A DNA stretch of 64,000 bases from Mesorhizobium sp. 65-26 (GTDB taxonomy: Bacteria; Pseudomonadota; Alphaproteobacteria; Rhizobiales; Rhizobiaceae), in contig MKVL01000005.1 of NCBI GenBank assembly GCA_001899205.1, positions 183,335-247,334 on the forward strand, given 5' to 3'. Made by a program: the position numbers and the translations under genes. The notes below the pieces were generated by a model. That model was not told where the DNA came from. It did no database searches and saw only the letters and a list, made by a program, of their open reading frames with translations. The first letter of the stretch is position 1. Each line of letters starts with the position of its first letter. Shown in pieces: positions 16,755 to 24,563 of this stretch.

Positions 16755-17816
16755 CTACTTGGTGCCGGCTGCTTCGGCGGCCGAAATCTCCACCCAGTCC
16801 GGCGTGATCGGCAGCGTCAGCCCCGGCGCCTGGTCGGGGAAGGCATTTTCGCCAATCGCGATCTTGATCATCTTGGTGCCGGGGTAAAGCTGGGATTCGA
16901 ACGGATCGGTGGTGACGAAATCGCCCTTGACCGAGATCGAGCGATCGGCCGGCTTCTTGCCCGTGTCCAGGATATCGACGGCGAGCTTGATGGCTTCCGA
17001 CGAGAGATAGGCCGGGTTCGAGCCGAGGATGCACTTGGCGCCCTGCGTCTGCGCGCATGTGACGGCGGAGACGTTGTAGGAGAAGCCGACGACCGGCACG
17101 ATCGGGCGGCCGGCGTCCTTCAGCGCCTGGATCGCGCCCGAGCCGTAGCCCTGGGTCATGATGCCGTCGATCTTCGGGTTGGCGGCGAGCAGCGCGGCGA
17201 CGCCGGACTGCTCCGGCCCGAGCGCGTAATTGCCGTTGTAGTAGCCGACGACCTTGATGTCCGGATATTTGGCCAGCACCTTCTCATAGCCCTGCTGCAG
17301 CTGGGCAGAGATCGGCGCGCCGGCAAGGCCGCGATCGAGGATGATGTTGCCCTTGCCACCGAGCTGCTTGGCCATCCATTCGGCCATGACGGCGGGGATG
17401 CGATCCCAGTCCGAGGCGACCGCGTAGGCGCACGGCTCTGTCACCACCTGGTCGAAGCTGATGACGACGATGCCGGCGTCGCAGGCCTTCTTGATGGTCG
17501 GATTCAGCGCCGAGTCGGAGCCGGCGTCGACGAGGATGGCGGCAGGCTTCTGGCGGATGATGTTGTTCAGCGAGTTGATCTGCGCCTGGACGGTGTTCTC
17601 GACATTCTCGACCTTGAGGTCGACGCGGCCCTTGAGCGGCCCCTTGTTCACCGAGACGACGGCGACGCGCTCCATCTGCTGGCGCCAGTCATTGCCGACG
17701 AAATTGTTCGAGAGATAGATGGTGTATGGCTTCTTGTCCTCGGCATGCGCCGCTGCGAGGACGGTCGCGGACAAGGCGAGGCTCGCCAGTCCGATGCAAA
17801 ACGACTTGATCTTCAT
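16755..17816 (-). CDS. Ribose-type ABC importer, sugar-binding protein 1
   Basis: A 353-residue Peripla_BP_4-type protein with a signal peptide (about residues 1-25, ending AAAHAED). The mature part starts KKPYTIYLSNNFVGNDWRQQ and contains IIRQKPAAILVDAGSDSALNP, GKGNIILDRGLAGAPIS and YNGNYALGPEQSGVAALLAA. It closely resembles the next gene upstream (17994-19058), by eye over half identical across the mature chain. Its promoter (TTGACA at 17918-17913, TATCAA at 17895-17890, minus strand) carries a LacI-type operator. It opens the operon with the RbsA, two RbsC and lactonase genes. Confidence 0.94.
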   Translation of the reverse strand: MKIKSFCIGLASLALSATVLAAAHAEDKKPYTIYLSNNFVGNDWRQQMERVAVVSVNKGPLKGRVDLKVENVENTVQAQINSLNNIIRQKPAAILVDAGSDSALNPTIKKACDAGIVVISFDQVVTEPCAYAVASDWDRIPAVMAEWMAKQLGGKGNIILDRGLAGAPISAQLQQGYEKVLAKYPDIKVVGYYNGNYALGPEQSGVAALLAANPKIDGIMTQGYGSGAIQALKDAGRPIVPVVGFSYNVSAVTCAQTQGAKCILGSNPAYLSSEAIKLAVDILDTGKKPADRSISVKGDFVTTDPFESQLYPGTKMIKIAIGENAFPDQAPGLTLPITPDWVEISAAEAAGTK

Positions 17817-17889
17817 GCTCTCTCCTCCTTAGCGTTTCCTGCATCAGCCGGTGACGGACTTCGCCATCTTACGGGGTGCTGCACTCAAT

Positions 17890-17918
17890 TTGATACCGGT
17901 ACCAATTGGCCTTGTCAA
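17890..17918 (-). promoter_or_regulatory. Promoter with LacI-type operator copy 2
   Basis: On the minus strand TTGACA (17918-17913), a 17-bp spacer and TATCAA (17895-17890) form a good sigma-70 promoter. The operator TGGTACCGGTATCA (17904-17891) covers the end of the spacer and the -10, so a bound repressor would block the promoter. It lies about 75 bp upstream of the binding-protein start at 17816. The same layout recurs at 25853-25881. Confidence 0.75.
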
Positions 17919-17933
17919 TTTTGGTCAAGACAG

Positions 17934-17950
17934 GCCGGCGCGCCGCCGGC
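17934..17950 (-). terminator. GC-rich hairpin after sugar-binding protein 2
   Basis: GCCGGC-GCGCC-GCCGGC forms a 6-bp stem about 45 bp past the stop of the gene at 17994-19058. It is just upstream of the promoter for the next gene and has no T-tract. It is a possible terminator separating the two binding-protein transcripts. Confidence 0.35.
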
Positions 17951-17993
17951 ATGTCCGTTTCAGTGGCGGGCACCATGCCAGCCGCCCCGGGGA

Positions 17994-19058
17994 TCATTTC
18001 GTTCCAGCCGCTTCGGCGGGGGTGATCTCGACCCAGTCGGGGCTGACCGGAAGGAACAGGCCGGGGGCCATGTCCGGAAAGGCATTCTTGCCGACTTCGA
18101 TCTTCTGCATCTTGGCGTCGGGATAGAGTTCCGACGGAACGGGGTCGGTCGTCAGGAAGGCATTGCGCAGCAGGATGCGCTTCTCGGCGGGCTTCTTGCC
18201 GTCGAGGATCTCGACCGCCAGCTTCATGGCCTCGGCCGAGAGATAGGCGGGATTGGGGGCCAGGATGCACTGGGCGCCCTCGGTCTTGGCGCAGGTGCTG
18301 GTCGTCAGGTTGAAGGGGCTGCCCGTCACCGGAACGATGGGACGCCCGGCATCCTGCAAAGCCTTGATGGCGCCGGCGCCGTAACCCTGGACGAAGATGG
18401 CGTCCACCTGCGGATGGGCCGCCAGCAGGCTGGCGACGCCGGCTTGCTCCGGACCGAGCGCGTAGTCGCCGTTGAAATAGCCAACGACCTCGATGCCGGG
18501 ATGCTTCTTGATCACCTCCTCGAAGCCGCCCTGCAGCTGCGCCGAGATCGGCGCGCCGGCAAGGCCGCGATCGACGAGGATCTTGCCCTTGCCGCCGAGC
18601 TTCTTGACCAGCCATTCCGCCTCGACGCGCGGCGCCCGGCTCCAGTCGGATTCCAGCGTGTAGGCACAGGGCGCGCTGACGATCTGGTCGAAGGCGACGA
18701 CCACGATGCCGGCATCGCAGGCCTTCTTGATCGTCGGATTCAGCGCCTCGCCGGAGCCGGCGTCGATCAATATGGCGTCGGGCTTGTTGCGGATGATGCT
18801 GTTGAGCGAATTGATCTGCGCCTGAACCGTGGTTTCGACCACCTCGACCTTCAGGTCGACGCGGCCGGCGAGCGGCGGCTTCTTCGCGGCGATGTCGGCG
18901 CTGCGCAGCATCTGCTGGCGCCAGTCATTGCCGACGAAATTGTTCGAGAGATAGATGGTGTAGGGCTTCTTTGTCTCGGCCTGGGACGAACCCGTGCCGA
19001 CCGACAACAGCGTCGCGGCGGCTGCCGCGAGCCCGGCAAGAAAGATGCGCGTTCTCAT
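17994..19058 (-). CDS. Ribose-type ABC importer, sugar-binding protein 2 (paralogue)
   Basis: A 354-residue paralogue of the protein at 16755. The signal peptide ends near GSSQAET, and then the same KKPYTIYLSNNFVGNDWRQQ start is kept exactly. Both chains end WVEI..AEAAGTK. Differences are spread through the chain, including probable ligand-site stretches (SPFNLTTSTCAK versus FSYNVSAVTCAQ), so ligands may differ. The ATG at 19058 has GGAGGAG before it. It has no ATPase or permease of its own and probably feeds the importer downstream. Its upstream site is GntR-type, not LacI-type. Confidence 0.93.
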   Translation of the reverse strand: MRTRIFLAGLAAAAATLLSVGTGSSQAETKKPYTIYLSNNFVGNDWRQQMLRSADIAAKKPPLAGRVDLKVEVVETTVQAQINSLNSIIRNKPDAILIDAGSGEALNPTIKKACDAGIVVVAFDQIVSAPCAYTLESDWSRAPRVEAEWLVKKLGGKGKILVDRGLAGAPISAQLQGGFEEVIKKHPGIEVVGYFNGDYALGPEQAGVASLLAAHPQVDAIFVQGYGAGAIKALQDAGRPIVPVTGSPFNLTTSTCAKTEGAQCILAPNPAYLSAEAMKLAVEILDGKKPAEKRILLRNAFLTTDPVPSELYPDAKMQKIEVGKNAFPDMAPGLFLPVSPDWVEITPAEAAGTK

Positions 19059-19198
19059 GCTTCTCCTCCCCTTGTTCGGGCCGGTCCCGCACCTTCCAGC
19101 AATCGCACGCGAGCGCGATGGCTGAATTGCCAGCATCGGCCAGATGGACGGCGAGGCCACGTTGGCCGTGGCTTCCACGCCCGTCTCATCTAGCTATC

Positions 19199-19213
19199 AT
19201 GCTATTATAATTT
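19199..19213 (+). promoter_or_regulatory. GntR-type AT-rich site b
   Basis: ATGCTATTATAATTT at 19199-19213 shares the ATGCTATTATAAT core with three other upstream sites. It lies 140 bp before the binding-protein-2 start on the minus strand. A small hairpin (GCCACG-TTGGC-CGTGGC, 19156-19172) sits between it and the gene, in the expected leader. Confidence 0.62.
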
Positions 19214-19354
19214 TATAAAGCTGTCCATGGCCGACGCGATGAATTCGCGACCGAAACCGGGCCGGGCAGTCACGGCGAAACGAACATTTCGAGGGGCCCG
19301 GCCAGCACCGTTCCTCTCCTCCCACGGCCATGCACGACGCGGCGAAAACGGCCG

Positions 19355-20125
19355 TCAGGCGAGATCGTTCGGCGCGTCGTAGGTGATGCTGAACAGGTCG
19401 GCCGGGTGCCGCGCGATGGTGAATTCGACGCTCTGGAGGTCGGCCGACTGGTAGAGCATCTCCACCGTCAGGATCGCGCTGCCCAGGGCAACGCCAAGGT
19501 CGCCGGCGATCACTTCGTCGGCGATCTCGGCGCGCACCGTCACATGCGCCACCTCCAGCCGCAGGCCGAGATGGCGCTGCAGCGAACGGAAGATCAGCAC
19601 GTCGGAAAAATCCTCGCGCTTCAGCTTCGCGCCGATGGCCGGCGGGAAATAGCTGGTGATCTGCGCCTTCTTCTGCTCGCCGATCGAAAGAATGCCGCGC
19701 AGGCAATAGCCGGCTTCGTCCTTGCCGAGGTCGAAGTGCCTCTGCAGGAGCGGCGAATGCTCCTTGCGATAGGACTTCACGACGAGTTGCGCATCCTTGG
19801 TGAAGGCCGCCATGTCGGCGAAGTTCTTGAACTTCCAGCTCAGGTTGACCGAGGGGCTGCGCGCCGCGACGACGGCCGGCTTGGCCGAGCGCTTCTTGAT
19901 AAGCCCGTCGGCCTCGAGGTCGCGAAGGGCTTGCCGCACGGTGATCAGGCTGACGCCGAAATGGTCGGCGATGGCCGCTTCCTTCGGCAATTCGCCCCCC
20001 ACCGGAAAGGCGCCGTTGGCGATCGGCTCGCGCAATATGTCGGCAAGCTGCCTGTAGAGCGGCCCGTTGGAGCGGCCGAGCGTGCGCCTGGGAAGAATAT
20101 CGATGGTGGGAGCGGAATGATCCAT
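19355..20125 (-). CDS. GntR-family regulator with UTRA domain (HutC subfamily)
   Basis: A 256-residue DNA-binding regulator. The winged helix-turn-helix covers about residues 20-90: PLYRQLADILREPIANGAFP, ELPKEAAIADHFGVSLITVRQAL and LEADGLIKKR. The C-terminal UTRA ligand-binding domain follows. The ATG at 20125 fits the family length, and longer forms would run through its own promoter. A TATTATAA-type site (20151-20162) lies 26 bp upstream, suggesting autoregulation. Its position among the catabolic genes suggests that the six AT-rich sites in the window are its operators. The effector is unknown, probably a pathway sugar or acid. Confidence 0.92.
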   Translation of the reverse strand: MDHSAPTIDILPRRTLGRSNGPLYRQLADILREPIANGAFPVGGELPKEAAIADHFGVSLITVRQALRDLEADGLIKKRSAKPAVVAARSPSVNLSWKFKNFADMAAFTKDAQLVVKSYRKEHSPLLQRHFDLGKDEAGYCLRGILSIGEQKKAQITSYFPPAIGAKLKREDFSDVLIFRSLQRHLGLRLEVAHVTVRAEIADEVIAGDLGVALGSAILTVEMLYQSADLQSVEFTIARHPADLFSITYDAPNDLA

Positions 20126-20150
20126 GGGCCTCGTCGCGTCTGCGTCGCAG

Positions 20151-20162
20151 CTTTTATAATAG
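20151..20162 (-). promoter_or_regulatory. GntR-type AT-rich site c (autoregulatory)
   Basis: CTTTTATAATAG differs by one base from the perfect palindrome CTATTATAATAG. It lies 26 bp upstream of the GntR gene start, where a repressor would control its own synthesis. Confidence 0.6.
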
Positions 20163-20234
20163 CTTCGATGCGTCGAGGCTACTGCGCCGCGCGACCTTTG
20201 CAGGCCCGAGTTTCCGAGCGTGGCGTCCGGAACC

Positions 20235-20936
20235 TCAGACGAGAATGGACAGCGGGCTGGCGAGCCCCGAACCAAAAGCGGCCAGCCAGTCGGCGGCGGT
20301 ATCCTCCGCGACAAGCGACGCGTCGAAGACAAGCAGGCATTCGGCACGCTGTCCGTCCTGATCCAGCGCGGCGACCAGCCGCATCGGGCGACCGGGCAGA
20401 AGCGGCACGAGAACAGGCCGGACAGCGCCGGCGCGCAAGAGTTTCAGGGAAAGGGTCGCAGGCTCAAGCGCATCGTTGCGCCCTTCGGCCGATGCACGCT
20501 GCCGCTCCGCGCGCAGGACACCCAGCGCGGCGCCCATGCGATACAGCACGACCTGCCGGCCGTCCATTTCCAGGGCCAGCGCGGTGGCAGTTTCGATCGG
20601 AACCGCGCCGAGCGCGCGCCCGGCGGCGAGCAGGACAAGATCATCGAGATCGAAAGTGCTTCCGGAACGCGCCAGAGCGGCGAGGGCTTCGCTGGCCTGG
20701 CCTAGTGCCACCGAGATGGCGAAGGCCGCGATGCGCTGCGCGGGCGCCTGCGCCGGCCGGCTTTCCACCGGGACGGACGCGGCGGGCGCAACGAAACCCG
20801 TCACATCGGCGGCCAGGATGCGCCCGCCGGGACCGCTGCCGCGCAATGCCGAAAGCGGCAGGCCGCGCTCGCGCGCCAGCCGGCGCGCGTAGGGAGAGAC
20901 GGCAAGGCGCGCGGCCGGCGTGGCGAGCGCGTTCAC
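20235..20936 (-). CDS. Lipoyl-less, catalytically degenerate E2-like subunit of a 2-oxoacid dehydrogenase
   Basis: A 233-residue protein. Residues about 11-48 are a peripheral subunit-binding domain (VSPYARRLARERGLPLSALRG..GGRILAADV), which in normal E2 holds E1 or E3. The rest resembles a shortened acyltransferase core. There is no lipoyl domain. Where E2 enzymes carry the catalytic DHRxxDG, this protein reads VFDASLVAEDTAADWL, so the active His and Asp-Gly are gone. The GTG start overlaps the stop of the 2-hydroxyacid dehydrogenase gene (GTGA). The nearby fused E1 carries a lipoyl domain, so this may be a scaffold and not a transferase. Confidence 0.82.
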   Translation of the reverse strand: MNALATPAARLAVSPYARRLARERGLPLSALRGSGPGGRILAADVTGFVAPAASVPVESRPAQAPAQRIAAFAISVALGQASEALAALARSGSTFDLDDLVLLAAGRALGAVPIETATALALEMDGRQVVLYRMGAALGVLRAERQRASAEGRNDALEPATLSLKLLRAGAVRPVLVPLLPGRPMRLVAALDQDGQRAECLLVFDASLVAEDTAADWLAAFGSGLASPLSILV

Positions 20937-21943
20937 TTCAGGTACTCGCCGTTGACGCAGTTGGTCAGGCGGCCTTCGGCGAGATAGGCATGCACCACCT
21001 CGATCGACTTCAGCCTGAGGTCGCGCATGGCGGCCGGGCTATAGAAGGCGGCGTGCGGTGTGACGATCAGCCGGTTGACGATCCAGGGTTCGCGCCGGCG
21101 CCAGGCCGCAAGAAGCGGATGCTCGAGGTCGCCGGGTTCATGCGGCAGGACGTCGAGCCCTGCGCCGGCCACAGTTCCGGAACGCATGGCGGCTTCGAGC
21201 GCGTCGAGATCGACGATCGGGCCGCGCGCGGTGTTGACCACGACAAGCCCGGGCCTGGCGGCGGCGAGCGCCGCCTTGCCGATCAGCTTGCGGGTTTCGT
21301 CGCTGAGCGGCGTATGGATGCTGACCACGTCGGCGCGCCCCATCAGCTCGGCAAGGGTGTGCACGCGTTCATAGCCGGTCGACAGGTCGACGCCGGACAG
21401 GAGATGCGGATCGTAGAACACCACCTTCATGTCGAAGGCCGCGGCACGCCGCGCCGCCGCCAGCCCGATACGGCCGAGCCCGACGACGCCGAAGGTAGCG
21501 CCCTTGTGGCGGCGCACCAGCGGCGCCCTGGAGAAGTGCCAGCCTTGCGCGCCCTCGCCTTCGATGGCGCCGCCATAGGCTGACGTGCCGCGCGTCAGCG
21601 CCAGCATCAACCCGATCGCATGGTCGGCGACCTCGGTGGTGCCATAGTCCGGAACGTTGCACGCCGGTATCTTGCGTGCGCCCCAGCCCGACGTGTCGAT
21701 GTTGTCGAAGCCGACGCCCGAGCGTACGGCAATCCTCGCCTTGGGAAAGGCGGTCGGCGCGGCCGCGACATTGTGCGTCGGCGAGTAGTTGATGACGGCA
21801 TCGACCTCGCGGCACATCGCCGGATCGAGCGCGGCCGCCTTGTCGTTGGTCGAACGCGCCAGGATGAATTCGATGTCGGGATAGTGCTGGCGTTCGAGCT
21901 CGGCCTCGTCGGCGGCCTGCCAGTTGGCGCACAAGATCTTCAT
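20933..21943 (-). CDS. NAD-dependent D-2-hydroxyacid dehydrogenase (CtBP-like)
   Basis: A 336-residue D-isomer 2-hydroxyacid dehydrogenase. The catalytic domain has RSGVGFDNID and a CNVPDYGTTEVADHA stretch typical of the C-terminal-binding-protein branch. The Rossmann motif is GVVGLGRIGLAAARRAAAF. The catalytic Arg is in NTARGPIVD, the Glu in HEPGDLEHPLL, and the His in VTPHAAFYSP. It interconverts a 2-oxoacid and a D-2-hydroxyacid with NAD(H), or a related sugar acid. It lies between the fused E1 and the E2-like gene in one minus-strand unit, so it may supply or remove the 2-oxoacid substrate. Confidence 0.91.
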   Translation of the reverse strand: MKILCANWQAADEAELERQHYPDIEFILARSTNDKAAALDPAMCREVDAVINYSPTHNVAAAPTAFPKARIAVRSGVGFDNIDTSGWGARKIPACNVPDYGTTEVADHAIGLMLALTRGTSAYGGAIEGEGAQGWHFSRAPLVRRHKGATFGVVGLGRIGLAAARRAAAFDMKVVFYDPHLLSGVDLSTGYERVHTLAELMGRADVVSIHTPLSDETRKLIGKAALAAARPGLVVVNTARGPIVDLDALEAAMRSGTVAGAGLDVLPHEPGDLEHPLLAAWRRREPWIVNRLIVTPHAAFYSPAAMRDLRLKSIEVVHAYLAEGRLTNCVNGEYLK

Positions 21944-21998
21944 GCTTGCCCTTCGAAGTTGGAGTGAGCGAGAGCCACGCGCAACCGCGTGGCGCGAT

Positions 21999-24401
21999 CT
22001 ATTTCCTGATGCCGCCGATGCGGCCGCCCATCGGCACCACGGCGCCGACCGGCTGGTCGATGGCGACCAGCGTTCCCGAGACGGGCGCCTCGATCTCGAC
22101 GACGGCCTTGTCGGTCTCGATCTCGGCGATCAGTTCGCCTTCGCGCACGGCATCGCCCACCGCCTTCAGCCAGCGGACCAGCCTGCCCTCGCTGACGGTC
22201 AGGTCGCCGAACGGCATGGTGATCGGCTCGTCATCCCCGGCAGAGGCCGCGGGCATTGCTTTGGCCGTGGGTGTCGGCGCAGGCGGCGCCTGGACGGGCG
22301 CGGGCGCGACCGGCACATCACCCTTCAGGCCGACCGTGTACCAGTGATCGGGAACCGGTGGCCGGCCGGCGATGACGGCGCGAACACCCTCGGCGATGCG
22401 CCCGGCATCGACCAGCATGGCGCGCTCCAGTACCGGGGCGAAGGGATGCGAGGTCGGAGCCGTGTGCAGGCGGCCGGGCGGAGCGTCGAGTTCGTCGAAA
22501 GCGAGTTCATTGATCGTCTGGGCGATCTCGCCGCCCATGCCGCACATGGCCCATGCCTCGTCGACGACGAGCAGCCTGTGCGTCTTGCGGACACTGGCGA
22601 CGATGGTGTCGATGTCGAGCGGCATGATGGTGCGCGGGTCGACGATCTCGACCTCGATGCCCTCCGCCGACAGCGCCTGCGCGGCTTCGAGCGCGCGCTG
22701 CACCATCTGGCCGGCGGCGACGATGGTGATGTCGCGACCTTCGCGCGCGATGCGGGCGACGCCGAACGGCACGAAATGCTCCCCGACGGGGACCTCGCCC
22801 TTCGAGGCGAACAGCGCCTTGGGCTCCAGCATGATGACCGGATCGCCGGCGCGCAGTGCCGTCTTCATCAGGCCCTTGGCGTCGGCCGGCGTCGACGGCA
22901 CGCAGACGATGAGGCCCGGCATATGGGCAAAGACCGGGTGGTAGATGCCGCTGTGATGCGGACCGGAGCTGCGCAGGGCGCCGGCGCCGACGCGCACGAC
23001 CATCGGCGCGCTCATCACGCCGCTGGTCATGTAGCGAAGCTTGGCCGCCTGGAGAAAGATCTGTCCCGCCGTCTCGAAAGCGAAGTCGGCAAACATCAGG
23101 TCCGAAACCGTGCGCGCGCCCGTGGCCGAGGCGCCGACCGCGGCCGCGGTGAAGCCCTGCTCGGAGATCGGCGTGTCGACCATGCGATCAGCCCCGAACT
23201 CCTGCCACAGGTTCTTGGTGTGCGCGAAGCTGCCGCCGCGTTCGCCCGTTCCCTCGCCGAAATAGAAGATCGCCGGATTGGCGCGCATCTCCTCGGCTAT
23301 GCCGTCGCGCACAGCCTCCAGCCAGCCCTGCTGGCGGGTTTCGCCGGAAACGCCCCGCCGCATCGCCACTGGCGGATTGATCGGATTGGCAAAGACATGC
23401 AAGCGCACCGAAGCCGGATCGGGCTCGGGCGAATTGCGGGCGAAGGTTAGCGCCTTCTCGACGACCTTCTCGATGCGCGCCTCGATGGCCGCGAGCGCCT
23501 CGGCGTCGGCCACGCCGTAATCCTCGACCAGCTTCCTGCGGAACATGTCGATCGGATCGCGCTTGATCCAGGCGTCCAGCTCTTCCTGCGTGCGATAGGT
23601 GCCGATCACGGGATCGCCCTCGTGATGGCCGACGGTGCGATAGGTCTTGGCCTCGATCAGCGTCGGCCCCTTGCCGGAGCGGGCGCGCTCGGTGGCTTCC
23701 TTCATGGCCAGCCAGACGGCGAAGACGTCGTTGCCGTCCACGGCGACGCCAGGCATGCCGTAGGACGCGGCCTTGGTGGCGATCTCGGGATTGAGGGTGA
23801 TGGACTTCAGCGGCGTGGCGGTGGCGTAGAGATTGTTCTCGCAGACGAACACGGCGGGCGCGCGCTGCACGGCGGCGAAGTTGAGCGCCTCGTGGAAGGC
23901 GCCGTGGTTGGCGGCGCCATCGCCGAAGAAAGCGACGCCGATGTCGTCGCGTCCCTGCAGGCGCGCGCTCATGCCGATGCCGACCGCATGGCCGATGCCG
24001 GCCGCGACGATGCCGTTGGTGCCGAACAGGCCCACCGAGCGATCGTAGAGATGCATGGTGCCGCCCCGTCCTCCGCAGATGCCGCCGGCCTTGCCGAACA
24101 GCTCCGCCATTACCCGGCCCGGATCGGCGCCCTTGGCCAGCGCATGGCCGTGGCCGCGATGCGTCGAGGTCACCCAGTCGGTCGGGCGCAGATGGGCGCA
24201 GACGCCGGCGCCCGTCGCCTCCTCGCCGATATAGAGATGCAGGAAACCAGGCGTCTCGCCCTTGCGGCAGGCGATCTGGGCCACGCTTTCGAACCGGCGC
24301 AACAGCACCATGCGTTCGAAGAGATCGAGGAGGATCTGCCGGTCGGGCAGATTCGGCACCGCCCTCAAAGCCTCGTGCCTGCGTGCCGCTGAAACTGCCA
24401 C
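21999..24401 (-). CDS. 2-oxoacid dehydrogenase E1: alpha-beta fusion with C-terminal lipoyl domain
   Basis: An 800-residue three-part protein. E1-alpha (about 15-340) has FFGDGAANHGAFHEALNFA and CENNLYA for ThDP/Mg binding. E1-beta (about 360-690) has GRTIGS-type regions such as GARTVSDLMFADF and SSGPHHSGIYHPVFAHMPGL. An Ala/Pro linker (about 700-725) leads to a lipoyl domain (727-800) with the target Lys765 in EIETDKAVVEIE. ThDP-dependent decarboxylation of a 2-oxoacid and transfer to its own lipoyl arm are expected. The GTG at 24401 is preferred, five bases after GGAGG, over a TTG at 24404. No E3 gene is nearby. Confidence 0.9.
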   Translation of the reverse strand: MAVSAARRHEALRAVPNLPDRQILLDLFERMVLLRRFESVAQIACRKGETPGFLHLYIGEEATGAGVCAHLRPTDWVTSTHRGHGHALAKGADPGRVMAELFGKAGGICGGRGGTMHLYDRSVGLFGTNGIVAAGIGHAVGIGMSARLQGRDDIGVAFFGDGAANHGAFHEALNFAAVQRAPAVFVCENNLYATATPLKSITLNPEIATKAASYGMPGVAVDGNDVFAVWLAMKEATERARSGKGPTLIEAKTYRTVGHHEGDPVIGTYRTQEELDAWIKRDPIDMFRRKLVEDYGVADAEALAAIEARIEKVVEKALTFARNSPEPDPASVRLHVFANPINPPVAMRRGVSGETRQQGWLEAVRDGIAEEMRANPAIFYFGEGTGERGGSFAHTKNLWQEFGADRMVDTPISEQGFTAAAVGASATGARTVSDLMFADFAFETAGQIFLQAAKLRYMTSGVMSAPMVVRVGAGALRSSGPHHSGIYHPVFAHMPGLIVCVPSTPADAKGLMKTALRAGDPVIMLEPKALFASKGEVPVGEHFVPFGVARIAREGRDITIVAAGQMVQRALEAAQALSAEGIEVEIVDPRTIMPLDIDTIVASVRKTHRLLVVDEAWAMCGMGGEIAQTINELAFDELDAPPGRLHTAPTSHPFAPVLERAMLVDAGRIAEGVRAVIAGRPPVPDHWYTVGLKGDVPVAPAPVQAPPAPTPTAKAMPAASAGDDEPITMPFGDLTVSEGRLVRWLKAVGDAVREGELIAEIETDKAVVEIEAPVSGTLVAIDQPVGAVVPMGGRIGGIRK

Positions 24402-24482
24402 CAAGTCCTCCCGGTCCGTCCATGGCCGGCGTTTCGAGGTACCGGCGACGAGCCTTTCCGTGCCGCTCGCTGGCCGGATAAT

Positions 24483-24496
24483 ATATTATAATAGCA
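24483..24496 (-). promoter_or_regulatory. GntR-type AT-rich site d
   Basis: ATATTATAATAGCAT (plus strand, 24483-24497) reads ATGCTATTATAATAT on the minus strand, the same core as sites a, b and f. It lies about 83 bp upstream of the E1 fusion gene and presumably controls the E1, hydroxyacid dehydrogenase and E2-like unit. A partial LacI-like word (GGTACCGG) stands at about 24438-24445 but is too weak to call. Confidence 0.63.
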
Positions 24497-24563
24497 TAAT
24501 GTCTACAGCGCTTCTCACAGGCCTTGCGGACCAGCACGGTGCGTTTCGCGACCTGGCTGGCTG

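Noticed and set aside
15199-16887. A 562-codon open frame on the plus strand opposite the RbsA-type ATPase
   Set aside because: Its composition is that of an antisense shadow (many Gln/Asp/Ala/His, no domains). The ATPase on the minus strand has all expected motifs and a ribosome binding site.
21924-23450. A 508-codon plus-strand frame opposite the fused E1
   Set aside because: It is antisense to conserved E1-beta and lipoyl sequences and shows no recognisable domain.
24436-24449. A fifth LacI-type operator (AGGTACCGGCGACG)
   Set aside because: Only the left half matches (GGTACCGG). The right arm lacks TATCA, so it was not counted.
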